A stretch of DNA of 21,356 nt from Candidatus Cloacimonadota bacterium (GCA_023421135.1 JAEZUG010000059.1:1-21356); one strand, 5' to 3'. Positions 1 through 7,896 are shown, numbered from the stretch's first letter. Notes: generated from the sequence alone by a model not told the origin. Program-made: numbers and translations.

Positions 1-103
1 TCCTGGGCTATATTCAACGTCCTCCACTTCGTTCCGGACTTCCTGGCTACCTCGGGATATTCTGCTCCTTTTCACACAGTCTCGAAGGCAAGAATCCATA
101 TTT

Positions 104-134
104 TTAATGTGTCCTCTGTGGTGAAAAAAATCCT
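104..134. repeat. Possible dispersed intergenic word upstream of the exonuclease gene
   Basis: The 197 bases before the first gene contain a phrase around GTGTCCTCTGTGGTGAAAAA. From memory, near-identical phrases recur in intergenic DNA of several bacterial phyla, but no second copy is present here, so this is recall and not something the window shows. Frame 1 is open from the window edge to a TGA at 154-156, but the 51-residue translation resembles no family and runs through this phrase, so I do not call it a gene. Nothing else is visible in positions 1-197. Confidence 0.3.
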
Positions 135-197
135 TAACTCTGTAGTGCTCACTTGACAGAAAATCAGCTCCTGCAGGAAAGTAGAATCTGAGGTGAT

Positions 198-1448
198 ATG
201 GACAGAGACATCTATTCCAACGAGATCCGGGAGATCATCCGGGCAGACCTGAAACGCACGGTGGGAGGCGAATTCTCCGCTCACCGGGAATATCCCTACT
301 TCGTGAAGAAGACCTATTACGACATGAAGACGGAGATTGAAGGCCTGCCGCTCTATCCCCGGGAGCTGCCGGAGATCCTGCTGAATTGGGCGGGACTGGA
401 TCCGGCCACGCCTTGGAAGATGGAAGATTTTCTGGTGCTGGATCTGGAGACCAGCGGACTGAGCCGGGGCAGCACCATCGCCATCCTGATCGGCCTGGGT
501 TACTTTGAAAATGGCCGCTATGTGGTGGAACAAGTCTTTTTGCCGGAGCCGGAGGCGGAGCTCAGTTCCTTTGATCGCCTCATCGAGCTGATGCAGACCA
601 AGAGCGTGTTTATCACCTTCAATGGCAAGAGTTTCGATATCCCCATGCTGGAATCCCGCCTGCTCTACAACCAGATCTGGCTAAATCTGCGGGAGAAAGG
701 GCACATCGATCTCTTGCATCTGGCGCGGCGCTTGTGGAAAAACCGGGCTCCGAATTGTGCGCTGGAGACTCTGGAATTCTACATCCTGGGGCATATCCGG
801 GATGCAGAGCTGGATATCGAGGGTGCGGACATCCCGCAGACCTATTACCAATATCTGATCAATGGTGATCCGGAGCTGATTAACCGCATCTTTATCCACA
901 ACCAATATGACATCCTGCACACCGCCGCGCTCTTTGCCCTGATCGGTGATGCCATCAGCAACCCAGTGCAGGTGGGGGCAGATCATCGCATTGACTACTA
1001 CGCAGTAGCCAAGCACTATCAGAAAGAGGGTAGAGAGGATCTGGCACTACAGATCATGGAAGAGCTTCTGAGGCAGGGAACGCTCTCTGCAGCTTTGGCA
1101 CTGGATTTGGGCTTACTAACGAAGAAGACGGATAAAGCTCTGGCTTTGGAACACTTTAGGCGTGCTGCTGAACTTGACCACAGTGAAGCGATCCTGGAGC
1201 TGGCTAAGTTGCAGGAGAGCTTTGCCAAAGACTATTCTGGGGCACTTGGGTCTTGTGAACACCTCTTGCAGATTTATCTACGGAATTATCTGAACAACGA
1301 GAAAAAGATACAAGCTCTGCAGAAACGCATGCAGCGTCTGCAAGCCAGGCTGGAAAAGGCGGCTAATCCCCCAAAAAAGCGTTCAAAGGACTCTTTATCC
1401 GTGCCAAAACCTTCTGATAGCGGTTGCGGAGAGCATCAACCAGACTGA
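198..1448 (+). CDS. YprB-like DEDD-type exonuclease (RNase H-like fold) with TPR-like C-terminal region
   Basis: Predicted cytoplasmic metal-dependent 3'-5' exonuclease of the YprB / RNase_H_2 group. Residues ~76-250 hold the nuclease fold: LDLETSG (D82, E84), NGKSFDIPM (D147), HIDLLHLAR (D171) and HNQYD (D238). The last motif has His where DEDDy enzymes have Tyr, in the N-x-x-D arrangement seen in YprB-type proteins. Residues ~265-345 read as TPR-like helices (AKHYQKEGREDLALQIMEE and a later unit), and ~350-390 is a Lys/Arg/Gln-rich likely coiled coil. The ATG at 198 is preceded by GAGGTGA at good spacing. The substrate (DNA or RNA) cannot be told from sequence. The 3' end overlaps the convergent phospholipase gene by 86 bp, so the last ~28 residues, low in complexity, share DNA with that gene. 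Confidence 0.85.
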   Translation: MDRDIYSNEIREIIRADLKRTVGGEFSAHREYPYFVKKTYYDMKTEIEGLPLYPRELPEILLNWAGLDPATPWKMEDFLVLDLETSGLSRGSTIAILIGLGYFENGRYVVEQVFLPEPEAELSSFDRLIELMQTKSVFITFNGKSFDIPMLESRLLYNQIWLNLREKGHIDLLHLARRLWKNRAPNCALETLEFYILGHIRDAELDIEGADIPQTYYQYLINGDPELINRIFIHNQYDILHTAALFALIGDAISNPVQVGADHRIDYYAVAKHYQKEGREDLALQIMEELLRQGTLSAALALDLGLLTKKTDKALALEHFRRAAELDHSEAILELAKLQESFAKDYSGALGSCEHLLQIYLRNYLNNEKKIQALQKRMQRLQARLEKAANPPKKRSKDSLSVPKPSDSGCGEHQPD

Positions 1449-2250
1449 GGTCATCCTGCTCCAGCAAAGCTTTCTCGGTGGCTATTCTACCGTGGTCATA
1501 GAATTCTCTGGCGCGGGGCAGATCGATCATACTGAGGCTGGGACAATGGGCATCGATATAGATATCCGGCTTGTGTTCCAGCATCTCCTGAATGGCGATA
1601 AAAGCCTGATTTTGCAGAATGCTCTGCAGGAAGACCTGATGCAGATTCAGCTTGGAGGCACCGGTGCTGCGTCCAATCTCGATCCTGCCAGCACTGGTGG
1701 AAGCCGGAGGCAAGACGTTCACCGCGATACATATCTCTCCCGGCACCTGATCCCGGAACGCCACGGGCAAAGGATGCTCAACTCCACCATCCACAAAGAG
1801 ATATTTTCCCCAAGCATGCGGAGCAAAGATATAGGGCAGGGAGGATGAGGCTCGCATGGCATCGGCATAGGAGCCCTTGTCAATCAGGATGCTGCGCTTT
1901 TGCACCAGGTCGTAAGCCACTGCCACAAAAGGGATGTGGCTACCTTCAATCTTGCGGTTATCAGTCCATTCCCGGAAGGTCTTGAGGATCACTTTACCAT
2001 CAAAGACCCCCCTTCTGCCCAGATCCAGATTGAGCGGATTGTAAAGCTCGGCGCTGCGGAAATTGAGTGCCAGATCCATTGCTTCCAAAGGCTTGTAGCC
2101 ACAAGCATGAATGGCACCCACGATAGCACCCATGGAGGTGCCAACGATACCAGTGATCTCAAACTCTGTTTCCAGAGCTGATAAAACTCCCAGATGCGCC
2201 AGTCCGTAGGCACTGCCGCCACCCAAAATCAGTTTTGCTTTCTTCTTCAT
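1363..2250 (-). CDS. Patatin-like phospholipase (RssA/YlbK type)
   Basis: Predicted serine acyl hydrolase using a Ser-Asp dyad. The oxyanion loop GGGSAYG is at residues 10-16, the nucleophile elbow GTSMG at 37-41 (S39), and the DGG motif at 154-156 (D154). The stretch AMRASSSLPYIFAPH (131-145) is the usual patatin segment before the second active-site motif. The length of 295 residues is normal for short bacterial patatins. There is no signal peptide, so it is probably cytoplasmic and acts on membrane lipids from inside. The ATG at 2250 has no Shine-Dalgarno sequence in front of it; a TTGACA box lies about 30 bp upstream, raising the possibility of a leaderless message. The 3' end overlaps the exonuclease gene tail-to-tail by 86 bp. 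The physiological substrate is unknown. Confidence 0.92.
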   Translation of the reverse strand: MKKKAKLILGGGSAYGLAHLGVLSALETEFEITGIVGTSMGAIVGAIHACGYKPLEAMDLALNFRSAELYNPLNLDLGRRGVFDGKVILKTFREWTDNRKIEGSHIPFVAVAYDLVQKRSILIDKGSYADAMRASSSLPYIFAPHAWGKYLFVDGGVEHPLPVAFRDQVPGEICIAVNVLPPASTSAGRIEIGRSTGASKLNLHQVFLQSILQNQAFIAIQEMLEHKPDIYIDAHCPSLSMIDLPRAREFYDHGRIATEKALLEQDDLSLVDALRNRYQKVLARIKSPLNAFLGD

Positions 2251-2255
2251 GAGTG

Positions 2256-2284
2256 CAATTGTGCAGGGACTGTTTTTGTGTCAA
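2256..2284 (-). promoter_or_regulatory. Candidate promoter of the patatin gene
   Basis: Reading the minus strand, TTGACA (2284-2279) is followed after 17 bases by CAATTG (2261-2256), which is a poor -10. Only five bases separate this from the ATG, so transcription would begin at or next to the start codon. That agrees with the missing ribosome binding site, but the -10 match is weak and the call is tentative. Confidence 0.3.
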
Positions 2285-2290
2285 TGAAAG

Positions 2291-2326
2291 ACAGACAAAA
2301 AGAAAGCCCGGAGTGAATCCGGGCTT
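2291..2326 (-). terminator. Rho-independent terminator after the nucleotide-sugar dehydrogenase
   Basis: A perfect 9-bp stem (AAGCCCGGA at 2304-2312 with TCCGGGCTT at 2318-2326) encloses a 5-nt loop. On the minus strand it is followed by TCTTTTTGTCTGT, a typical T-rich tract. It lies 27 bp after the dehydrogenase stop codon and separates that gene from the patatin gene. Confidence 0.85.
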
Positions 2327-2353
2327 GGTATATTTTTCTACAGTGACCAGACT

Positions 2354-3883
2354 CTAAATGTGGCCTTTGCCAACGCCTTTGACTTTGCAGCCCAGGGCTT
2401 TGTATTGACCAAGTGTCTCATCGCTGAGCAGATTTGAGCAATCCACAATTAGGGGTTTCTTGCCGGTCTGACTCACGACAAAGTCCGGCTTGAGCTGACG
2501 GTATTGATCGTGTCCAACGGCAAAGATCACCACGTCGGCATCCGGCAATACAGCGTCAAAATCCTTTTCCACACAGCTTTCATCCAGCTCCGGCCAGCTC
2601 TCCACATAGGGATCGTGGGTCTTGACCAGGGCGAAGTCCTTGCGCAGGAATTCCACCAGGGTCTTGGAGGGAGAGTGGCGGGTATCGCCCAGGTTTTCCA
2701 GGTAGGAAACGCCCAGCACGGCAACTTTGAGGTTGCGCAGCTCAGGATAGACCTGCTTGATCAGATCTATGGTATGCAGCGGCATTTTATCGTTGATATT
2801 CACGGAGTTGATGGCGATGTCGAGGGAGCCTTCCAGACCAAAGAGGGTGCCCATGGACCAATTGGCCAGCACGGGATCCTTGGTGAGGCAATAACCGCCC
2901 ACACCGAGGCTGGGACGCAGCAGGTTATCATGCGTACCCTTGCGTTTACGGATGGCGTCGCGGACTTTAAACAGATCCACGCCGATCTGTTCGGCAAATT
3001 TCGCCCATTCCAAAGTAAGGGCGATATTGGTGGCGCGATAGCTGTTTTCCATCACTTTGGAGAGCTCTGAGGCATTGGTGTGATCGAGCTGAGTGAGAGG
3101 GAATTCTTTGACATTCAGCACGTTTGTGAGGAATTCCCGGCAGAGCTCGATGCTCTTCTCGTTCACTCCGGAGAAGACGCGCCAGAAATCCCGGATGGAA
3201 GCCACATACTTCTCGCCTGGCATCACTCTTTCATAGGAGTGGGCGACCAGGGGAGGATTGAGGGCGATGTCGATTCCACGCTTGGTGAATTCTTCTTCCA
3301 GAATGGGTTTCACGACCTTTTCACAGGTTCCGGGGGGAACGGTGGTTTCCACCAGGACAAGGCATTCGGGGCGGATGTGACGTCCCAGAGTGCGGATGCC
3401 TTCGCGGAAGGCAGTGAGGTCACAATAGCCCTTCTCGGCTTCGCCAAAGGCGGGCTTGGTGGCATCAAGCTGTATGTCCACCACCACGACGTCAACCAGG
3501 GTATATACAAAGTCTTCGCTGGTGGCTCTGAAATTCTGCTTTTCCACCACGCAGCGGTGGAAGATTTCCGGCACTTCTTTGTCGGAAGAGCTTACCGGGG
3601 GTACACCTGTGTTGATGGTGGGAACTTTCCAGAAAGAGCGAGCGGAGGCTCTCTGATGTCCGTGAACATAATAAATAGGTTTGCCGGAGGCATCTTCGGC
3701 ATCTGCAACGACGGTGGCCATCACGCAGCCCACAAAGCCAAGACCTTGCACAGCTACAATTTTGCGACCCAAGGCACGTTGTTCTTTGGTGATCTGCTCG
3801 AGGATTTGGCGTTCTTTTTCGTTTTCCTCTGGGCTGGGCAAAGGATATTCCTTGCCGTCCGGGGCAATGGAAGTTTTCAGCAT
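2354..3883 (-). CDS. UDP-glucose/GDP-mannose dehydrogenase family protein (nucleotide-sugar dehydrogenase)
   Basis: Predicted NAD-dependent enzyme that oxidises a nucleotide sugar to its uronic acid for surface polysaccharide synthesis. The dinucleotide loop is GLGFVG (47-52). Family landmarks follow: VETTVPPGTCE (178-188), SYERVMPGEKY (216-226), ELSKVMENSYRATNIAL (273-289) and the catalytic cysteine C332 in GVGGYCLTKDP. The C-terminal UDP-binding domain follows (AVLGVSY...DTRHSPS). At 509 residues it is longer than the usual ~430: there is a ~40-residue N-terminal extension and extra sequence between the Rossmann loop and the end of the first beta-alpha unit (~60-125), where the usual VPTP motif reads VDIQLD. 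The ATG at 3883 has AAGGAGAA in front. It sits next to two glycosyltransferases on the same strand but has its own promoter. Substrate not determinable. Confidence 0.9.
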   Translation of the reverse strand: MLKTSIAPDGKEYPLPSPEENEKERQILEQITKEQRALGRKIVAVQGLGFVGCVMATVVADAEDASGKPIYYVHGHQRASARSFWKVPTINTGVPPVSSSDKEVPEIFHRCVVEKQNFRATSEDFVYTLVDVVVVDIQLDATKPAFGEAEKGYCDLTAFREGIRTLGRHIRPECLVLVETTVPPGTCEKVVKPILEEEFTKRGIDIALNPPLVAHSYERVMPGEKYVASIRDFWRVFSGVNEKSIELCREFLTNVLNVKEFPLTQLDHTNASELSKVMENSYRATNIALTLEWAKFAEQIGVDLFKVRDAIRKRKGTHDNLLRPSLGVGGYCLTKDPVLANWSMGTLFGLEGSLDIAINSVNINDKMPLHTIDLIKQVYPELRNLKVAVLGVSYLENLGDTRHSPSKTLVEFLRKDFALVKTHDPYVESWPELDESCVEKDFDAVLPDADVVIFAVGHDQYRQLKPDFVVSQTGKKPLIVDCSNLLSDETLGQYKALGCKVKGVGKGHI

Positions 3884-3916
3884 ATTAGCTTCTCCTTTAT
3901 TTTGCTAGGTTCCGGC

Positions 3917-3945
3917 TAGATATTTGTATGCCGCTGATATGTCAA
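3917..3945 (-). promoter_or_regulatory. Sigma-70-like promoter of the nucleotide-sugar dehydrogenase
   Basis: On the minus strand a consensus -35 TTGACA (3945-3940) is followed after exactly 17 bases by TATCTA (3922-3917). The predicted transcript would start near 3910 and carry a short leader with the AAGGAGAA ribosome binding site. The -35 is perfect and the -10 is moderate. Confidence 0.55.
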
Positions 3946-3955
3946 GGACAAATAA

Positions 3956-3997
3956 GTTAGAAGTTAGAAGTTAGAAGTTAGAAGTGAGAAGTGAGGG
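3956..3997. repeat. Tandem heptad array (GTTAGAA)n
   Basis: Four exact GTTAGAA units (3956-3962, 3963-3969, 3970-3976, 3977-3983) are followed by GTGAGAA (3984-3990) and GTGAGGG (3991-3997). The array begins 10 bp upstream of the TTGACA box of the dehydrogenase promoter. On the minus strand it reads as a pyrimidine-rich TTCTAAC series. It is not in any gene. Confidence 0.9.
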
Positions 3998-4005
3998 CGC
4001 TCCGC

Positions 4006-4038
4006 TACCTGTCACTGATTACTTGTCACTTGTTACTT
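4006..4038. repeat. Dispersed word TACCTGTCACTG / GTCACTTGTTACT, copy 1
   Basis: TACCTGTCACTG at 4006-4017 recurs exactly at 7932-7943, and GTCACTTGTTACT at 4025-4037 recurs exactly at 8357-8369, all in the same orientation. The right end of this copy contains the stop codon and last Lys codon of the GT4 glycosyltransferase. Confidence 0.75.
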
Positions 4039-5166
4039 AACCAATGCCAGCAGGTTCTTCACATGGCTGCGCCAACTGAACAGCGCCAGACGTTCCTTAC
4101 CTTTACGGATCATATCTTCCTGCAGAGCCGGACTCTCGAGTATTTCCCGGATGCGGGAGGCTATTGAGGCGGGGTCTTCCGGGTTAAAGGTCAGAACTGC
4201 AGTGCCGCCGATCTCCGGCAGGGAAGAGCGGTTGGAGCAGATCACCGGCACTCCGCAATAAAAAGCTTCCAGGATGGGGATGCCAAAGCCTTCATAGAGC
4301 GAGGGAAAGACATAAAGTGATGCATTTCGGTAGAGAGCAGCCATCTCTTCATTGGTTACAAAACCAGGAAATATCACGTTCCCCGGAAACTTCAGCTTTT
4401 TCTGTTCCAAATAGATAGCCTCAGAGCCATTCCAGGGAGAGCCAGCGCAGATGAGATCGTATTCCCCTTGTATCTCCTCCGGCAAAAGATTGTAAGCCCG
4501 GAGCAAGTTCACGTGGTTTTTACCGGGATGTTCCAGCCTGGAGATATAGAGCAGATACTTCTTGCTGGTGCCCAGCTTTTGCCTCAGAGCTTCCTCGGAG
4601 ACAGGATGATCCAGTTTATCTGGGTTGTAGCCATTGTAATTCACTGTGATGCGGGTGGGTTTGATGCGGTAATAGCGGAGGAGGTCGTTCTTGGTGTTCT
4701 CGCTGATGGCCTGTATTCTGCGGGCTTTGGCCAGGTAGTGAGGAATGAGCTGCTTCACGTAGAAAGTGCGAAAGCGATCGTACTTGCCGGGGATATGGAA
4801 CTGGGATAGGTCGTGAAAAGTGAGCACCACGTTTTCCGGATAGCGCGCCAGAAGCCTGCGGTTACCGGCTGGCAGGAAGACAAGATCATAGCTCTTGAGC
4901 TTCACTTTGAGGGGCAGCAGATAGAGATGCCAAAGCATTGAAAAGAGTGGTCGCTTCAGCCATTCCGCCAGATATATGAATTGTAACCTTGGATGCCGGA
5001 GCGGGAACACCCGTGCATCAGAGGGATGAATCAAGAGCCAGAGTTGATGCTCCTGATCGGGCTTTTCGTCACCGAGCGCCAGAAGCTCCTGCACGGTGGA
5101 ATTGATATAGTCGGAGATGCCGGATTTGCCATCGTCATAGGCCAGGCAGCTCACCAGTATCTTCAT
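4033..5166 (-). CDS. Family 4 glycosyltransferase (GT-B fold)
   Basis: Predicted retaining glycosyltransferase with two Rossmann-like domains, acting in the cytoplasm on a lipid- or protein-linked acceptor. The C-terminal donor-binding domain carries YLLYISRLEHPGKN (204-217), then PGFVTNEEMAALYRNASLYVFPS and the E-x7-E signature EGFGIPILE (E292, E300), followed by GVPVICSN and LPEIGG. The N-terminal half has THDL-like FHDL (117-120) and ISENTKND, both common in mannosyl- and rhamnosyl-type GT4 proteins. Length 377 is typical. Its ATG overlaps the GT2 stop by 4 bp (ATGA) with AGGAA upstream, so it is translationally coupled as the last gene of a three-gene unit. The stop codon lies inside a dispersed repeat word. 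Donor and acceptor unknown. Confidence 0.93.
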   Translation of the reverse strand: MKILVSCLAYDDGKSGISDYINSTVQELLALGDEKPDQEHQLWLLIHPSDARVFPLRHPRLQFIYLAEWLKRPLFSMLWHLYLLPLKVKLKSYDLVFLPAGNRRLLARYPENVVLTFHDLSQFHIPGKYDRFRTFYVKQLIPHYLAKARRIQAISENTKNDLLRYYRIKPTRITVNYNGYNPDKLDHPVSEEALRQKLGTSKKYLLYISRLEHPGKNHVNLLRAYNLLPEEIQGEYDLICAGSPWNGSEAIYLEQKKLKFPGNVIFPGFVTNEEMAALYRNASLYVFPSLYEGFGIPILEAFYCGVPVICSNRSSLPEIGGTAVLTFNPEDPASIASRIREILESPALQEDMIRKGKERLALFSWRSHVKNLLALVK

Positions 5167-6011
5167 GAGTTCCTGCCTTTCCAGGCATAGTATCTTTGTG
5201 CCAGACGGTAGATTGGAGCCTTGGGCAGCCAGTCCAGCCTGCCACGGCGGAGTAGGTAGGCAGCGTCCCGCAGAGTTTCCATGCCGGCAGAAAGTAGCAC
5301 AGAGCGGGTGAAGGACTTCTCTTCAGGATGCTCGGCATAGTGTTCGGTATAGATAGATGCCTCAGCCTTGCCTTCGCCCAGATAGCGTTTTTTGATCTGT
5401 TTCAGGTTGTAATTGTGCGAGTGCCAGACCTTGGCATCCTTGGCATAACCAATTCCATATCCCAGACCTTTCATACGCCAGCTCCACTCAATATCCTCAG
5501 AATAGCGGATATCTTCGTCAAAGGGATGCTGCAGGATCAGATCGCGGCGCACAGCCGAAGAGGCAAGGGAGAAAAAGTGTTTCCAGGTGGCGGCGATACT
5601 GCCATCACCAAAGGCGCGGTCATAGTCCTTTTGCACCAGAGGATGAGCGTCCGGACGGGCAATCTGGCAGGCATAGGAAGCCGCCATAGAGGGATCGGTT
5701 TCCAAGGGTAGAACCAGCTCGGAGAGCCAGAAGCGGTTCTGCGGAACGCAATCCGCATTGTTGAAAACAATGATCTCCCCGGAGCTCTGGGCAATGGCTT
5801 GATTCAGCACTTTGCCGGGGATATAATCTTCGGGTTTGATCCGGTAGCAAATCTTGGCGCCGGACTCTTGCAGCAGTTCCCAGCTTCCATCTTGGGAGCC
5901 GGAATCCACGCAGATCAGCTCATAATCCTGCCTCTCCTGCAGCTTCAGCAAGCGAAGAGTGTATTTGAGCCAAGGCATCTCGTCCTTGGCCCGGATGATG
6001 ATACTGATCAT
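5163..6011 (-). CDS. Family 2 glycosyltransferase (GT-A fold)
   Basis: Predicted inverting glycosyltransferase. The N-terminus MISIIIRAKDE (1-11), CVDSGSQDGSWELL (35-47) and IVFNNADCVPQ (81-91) are the nucleotide-binding strands, with N85-A86-D87 in the DxD position. The acidic pair E172-D173 in YSEDIEWSWRMKGLGY is the usual acceptor/base region. VWHSHNYNLKQIKKRY (195-210) matches the tail of rhamnosyltransferase-like GT2 proteins. There are no membrane segments, so it is probably peripheral. The 282-residue length is ordinary. Its ATG overlaps the stop of the upstream regulator by 4 bp and has no clear Shine-Dalgarno sequence, so translation probably depends on coupling. It precedes the GT4 gene, suggesting consecutive steps in one glycan. 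Confidence 0.93.
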   Translation of the reverse strand: MISIIIRAKDEMPWLKYTLRLLKLQERQDYELICVDSGSQDGSWELLQESGAKICYRIKPEDYIPGKVLNQAIAQSSGEIIVFNNADCVPQNRFWLSELVLPLETDPSMAASYACQIARPDAHPLVQKDYDRAFGDGSIAATWKHFFSLASSAVRRDLILQHPFDEDIRYSEDIEWSWRMKGLGYGIGYAKDAKVWHSHNYNLKQIKKRYLGEGKAEASIYTEHYAEHPEEKSFTRSVLLSAGMETLRDAAYLLRRGRLDWLPKAPIYRLAQRYYAWKGRNS

Positions 6012-7627
6012 AGATCAATTTCGACTCTGGTCTCGTTAATTCCCCCGTAACGACGGCGGGCAAAGCTGTTGCTGATGGATTGGATGATTCTGATGCCACG
6101 GCCGGAGACGTCCAGCCCGTCCTCAAAATCATAGGGATTATCTATGCTGTAATCCTGGTTTTCCGGGATCCATTCGATTCCCTTATCCCAGAAACGGATG
6201 GCGAGCTTGGTCTTCGTTAGCCGGAATTCTATCACGATCTCAGCATCTTCCTGGAAGTGATAACCGTACTGGATTATATTATTTAGAAACTCGTCCACGA
6301 TCAATTCCACTCTGGCAGACAGAACAGAATCTCCGGTCCAGTTCAGCACCAGATTCTCGCAATCCTGAGATACCTTGCCCACTCCTTTGAGAGCGGAGAG
6401 CAGAATAAAGGTGTAATGGCGGGTAATGTAGTCCACGGCGTCCTCCACCAGGTAGTCTATGCTATTGTGATTGTGTATCTGGAATGAGAAAAGGGTAAAG
6501 TCGTCGGCATCGGTGTCATATTGGTGGGTAGTGAGGAATTGCTTGATTTTGTGAGGGATAGTCACGCAGCTATCCAGATCTAGCTCCTGGCTCACCATAT
6601 TCCTCAGCCCGTCCAAGCCCAATTGATCATCAGTACCGTTGCTGCACTCATAAATACCATCTGTGAACATCAGGTAGATATCGTTGGGATTCAAGGGGAT
6701 GTGGATGATATCGTCATCATCATACTTGGTTCTCTGCATCCAGCCCAGGGGTAGGGAGCCTTTCTCATCATGCACATGGAAGGTGTTTTCCACCTTGTTC
6801 ATGCGGATCAAAGGCGGATGCCCGGCATTGAGGAAGCGAAATTCCTGCGCCTCCATATCCACAACGCCCATCATCAGGGTGAGGTAATTGCTCTGCAGGA
6901 AGAGATCTGAAAAGAGGCGTTCATTGAGCTTGGTAAAGAGTTCTGCCAGGCTGCGGTCGTCCTTGTAAGCCTCTATGAGGTGCTTGATGCTGGATTTGAT
7001 AGCAGCCATCAGAAGAGCGGCCTGCACTCCGTGACCGGAGACGTCTCCCACATAGACTACATACTTCTTGTCATCGAGTTTCAAACGGTCAAAGAGATCT
7101 CCGCCCACGGCATCAGAGGCTTGGTAATAGGAAGAGAATACCAAGTCTCCATCCACGCTGATCCACTTGGGGAGCATGGCTTTTTGGATGCTGGAGGCAA
7201 TGGTAAGATCCCTGCGAAGGGTCTCAATAAGCTGCAGATTACGCTTTTCTGAGCGCTTAAGCGTGATGGTGTTTTTCACCCGTGCAAGTAATTCGAGACG
7301 GGAAACTGGCTTCTTGATGTAGTCGCTGGAGCCTGTTTCAAAGCCTTTGTTCACGGATTCGTCGTCCTGATTTGCGGTGACCAGAATCACCGGTAAATCG
7401 GCTTGTTTTTGCTGGATTAACTGGCAGGTATCGTAGCCATCCAACCCGCTTCCCATGTGCACATCGAGCAGAACGAGATCAAACTCGTCCTGATCAACTT
7501 TTTCCAAGGCTTCTTCGCCGCTGTGACACTTGTCCACTTGGTAACCGTTTCGGATGAGAATGTTTGATATAATGCTGAGAATAATGTCATCATCATCGAC
7601 GACCAGGACTCGTGCATCAGCTATCAT
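6008..7627 (-). CDS. Response regulator - PP2C (SpoIIE/RsbU-type) phosphatase - HATPase (RsbW-like) fusion
   Basis: Three-domain signalling protein. The receiver domain (~4-118) has acidic residues DDDD (11-14), phospho-acceptor D55, T84 and K106. The PP2C/SpoIIE domain (~150-385) keeps metal ligands in GGD (D177), GDVSGHG (D195), TDG (D323) and DDF (D376). The C-terminal GHKL ATPase (~395-539) has an N box EFLNN (446-450), G1 box DKG (481-483) and GRGIRI (509-514), as in anti-sigma kinases such as RsbW. Such proteins usually tune phosphorylation of an STAS anti-sigma antagonist; no STAS gene or sigma factor is in this window. I place the start at the ATG at 7627 because AGGTG precedes it properly; an in-frame GTG six bases earlier lacks a ribosome site. 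It overlaps the GT2 gene by 4 bp. Confidence 0.93.
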   Translation of the reverse strand: MIADARVLVVDDDDIILSIISNILIRNGYQVDKCHSGEEALEKVDQDEFDLVLLDVHMGSGLDGYDTCQLIQQKQADLPVILVTANQDDESVNKGFETGSSDYIKKPVSRLELLARVKNTITLKRSEKRNLQLIETLRRDLTIASSIQKAMLPKWISVDGDLVFSSYYQASDAVGGDLFDRLKLDDKKYVVYVGDVSGHGVQAALLMAAIKSSIKHLIEAYKDDRSLAELFTKLNERLFSDLFLQSNYLTLMMGVVDMEAQEFRFLNAGHPPLIRMNKVENTFHVHDEKGSLPLGWMQRTKYDDDDIIHIPLNPNDIYLMFTDGIYECSNGTDDQLGLDGLRNMVSQELDLDSCVTIPHKIKQFLTTHQYDTDADDFTLFSFQIHNHNSIDYLVEDAVDYITRHYTFILLSALKGVGKVSQDCENLVLNWTGDSVLSARVELIVDEFLNNIIQYGYHFQEDAEIVIEFRLTKTKLAIRFWDKGIEWIPENQDYSIDNPYDFEDGLDVSGRGIRIIQSISNSFARRRYGGINETRVEIDL

Positions 7628-7721
7628 TTTCACCTCATTGCTGGTTTTTTATACCCGTATTGGAAAGCCGAAATCAGTCAAGAATTATCTTCAGCTTGCG
7701 CAGTTTATCGGGGGGTCAACT

Positions 7722-7860
7722 ACCGAATAGAACGCGAATGCACGCGGATGATGCAGATGATAATATTTAATCGGATTTCTCCCACAAATGCACACTAATG
7801 AAAGATCACAAATGAGCACAAATTTGTCCAATCTGTTGAATCCGCATAATCCGTAATGAA
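7722..7860. repeat. Degenerate ATG/CAC-rich phrase block
   Basis: This stretch is built from slightly varied short phrases: ACGCGAATGCACGCGGATG (7732-7750), GATGATGCAGATGATAA, then ACAAATGCACACTAATG and ATCACAAATGAGCACAAAT, ending AATCCGCATAATCCG. It resembles phrase-like intergenic repeats I recall from several phyla. Only internal similarity is visible here; no long exact second copy occurs in the window. Confidence 0.45.
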
Positions 7861-7896
7861 CCCAAGCTTTTAATCCTGAAATCCTCGAGAAATGAA

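Noticed and set aside
1..153. Open frame at the left edge that might be the end of a gene
   Set aside because: The 51-residue translation resembles no family and passes through an apparent intergenic repeat phrase; a partial gene cannot be excluded but is not supported.
153..187. Promoter for the exonuclease gene
   Set aside because: TTGACA (153-158) and TAGAAT (182-187) are 23 bp apart, too far for a standard promoter.
7648..7681. Promoter for the PP2C regulator
   Set aside because: TTGACT and TATAAA are present on the minus strand but 22 bp apart, outside the usual 16-18 bp; no better pair is seen.
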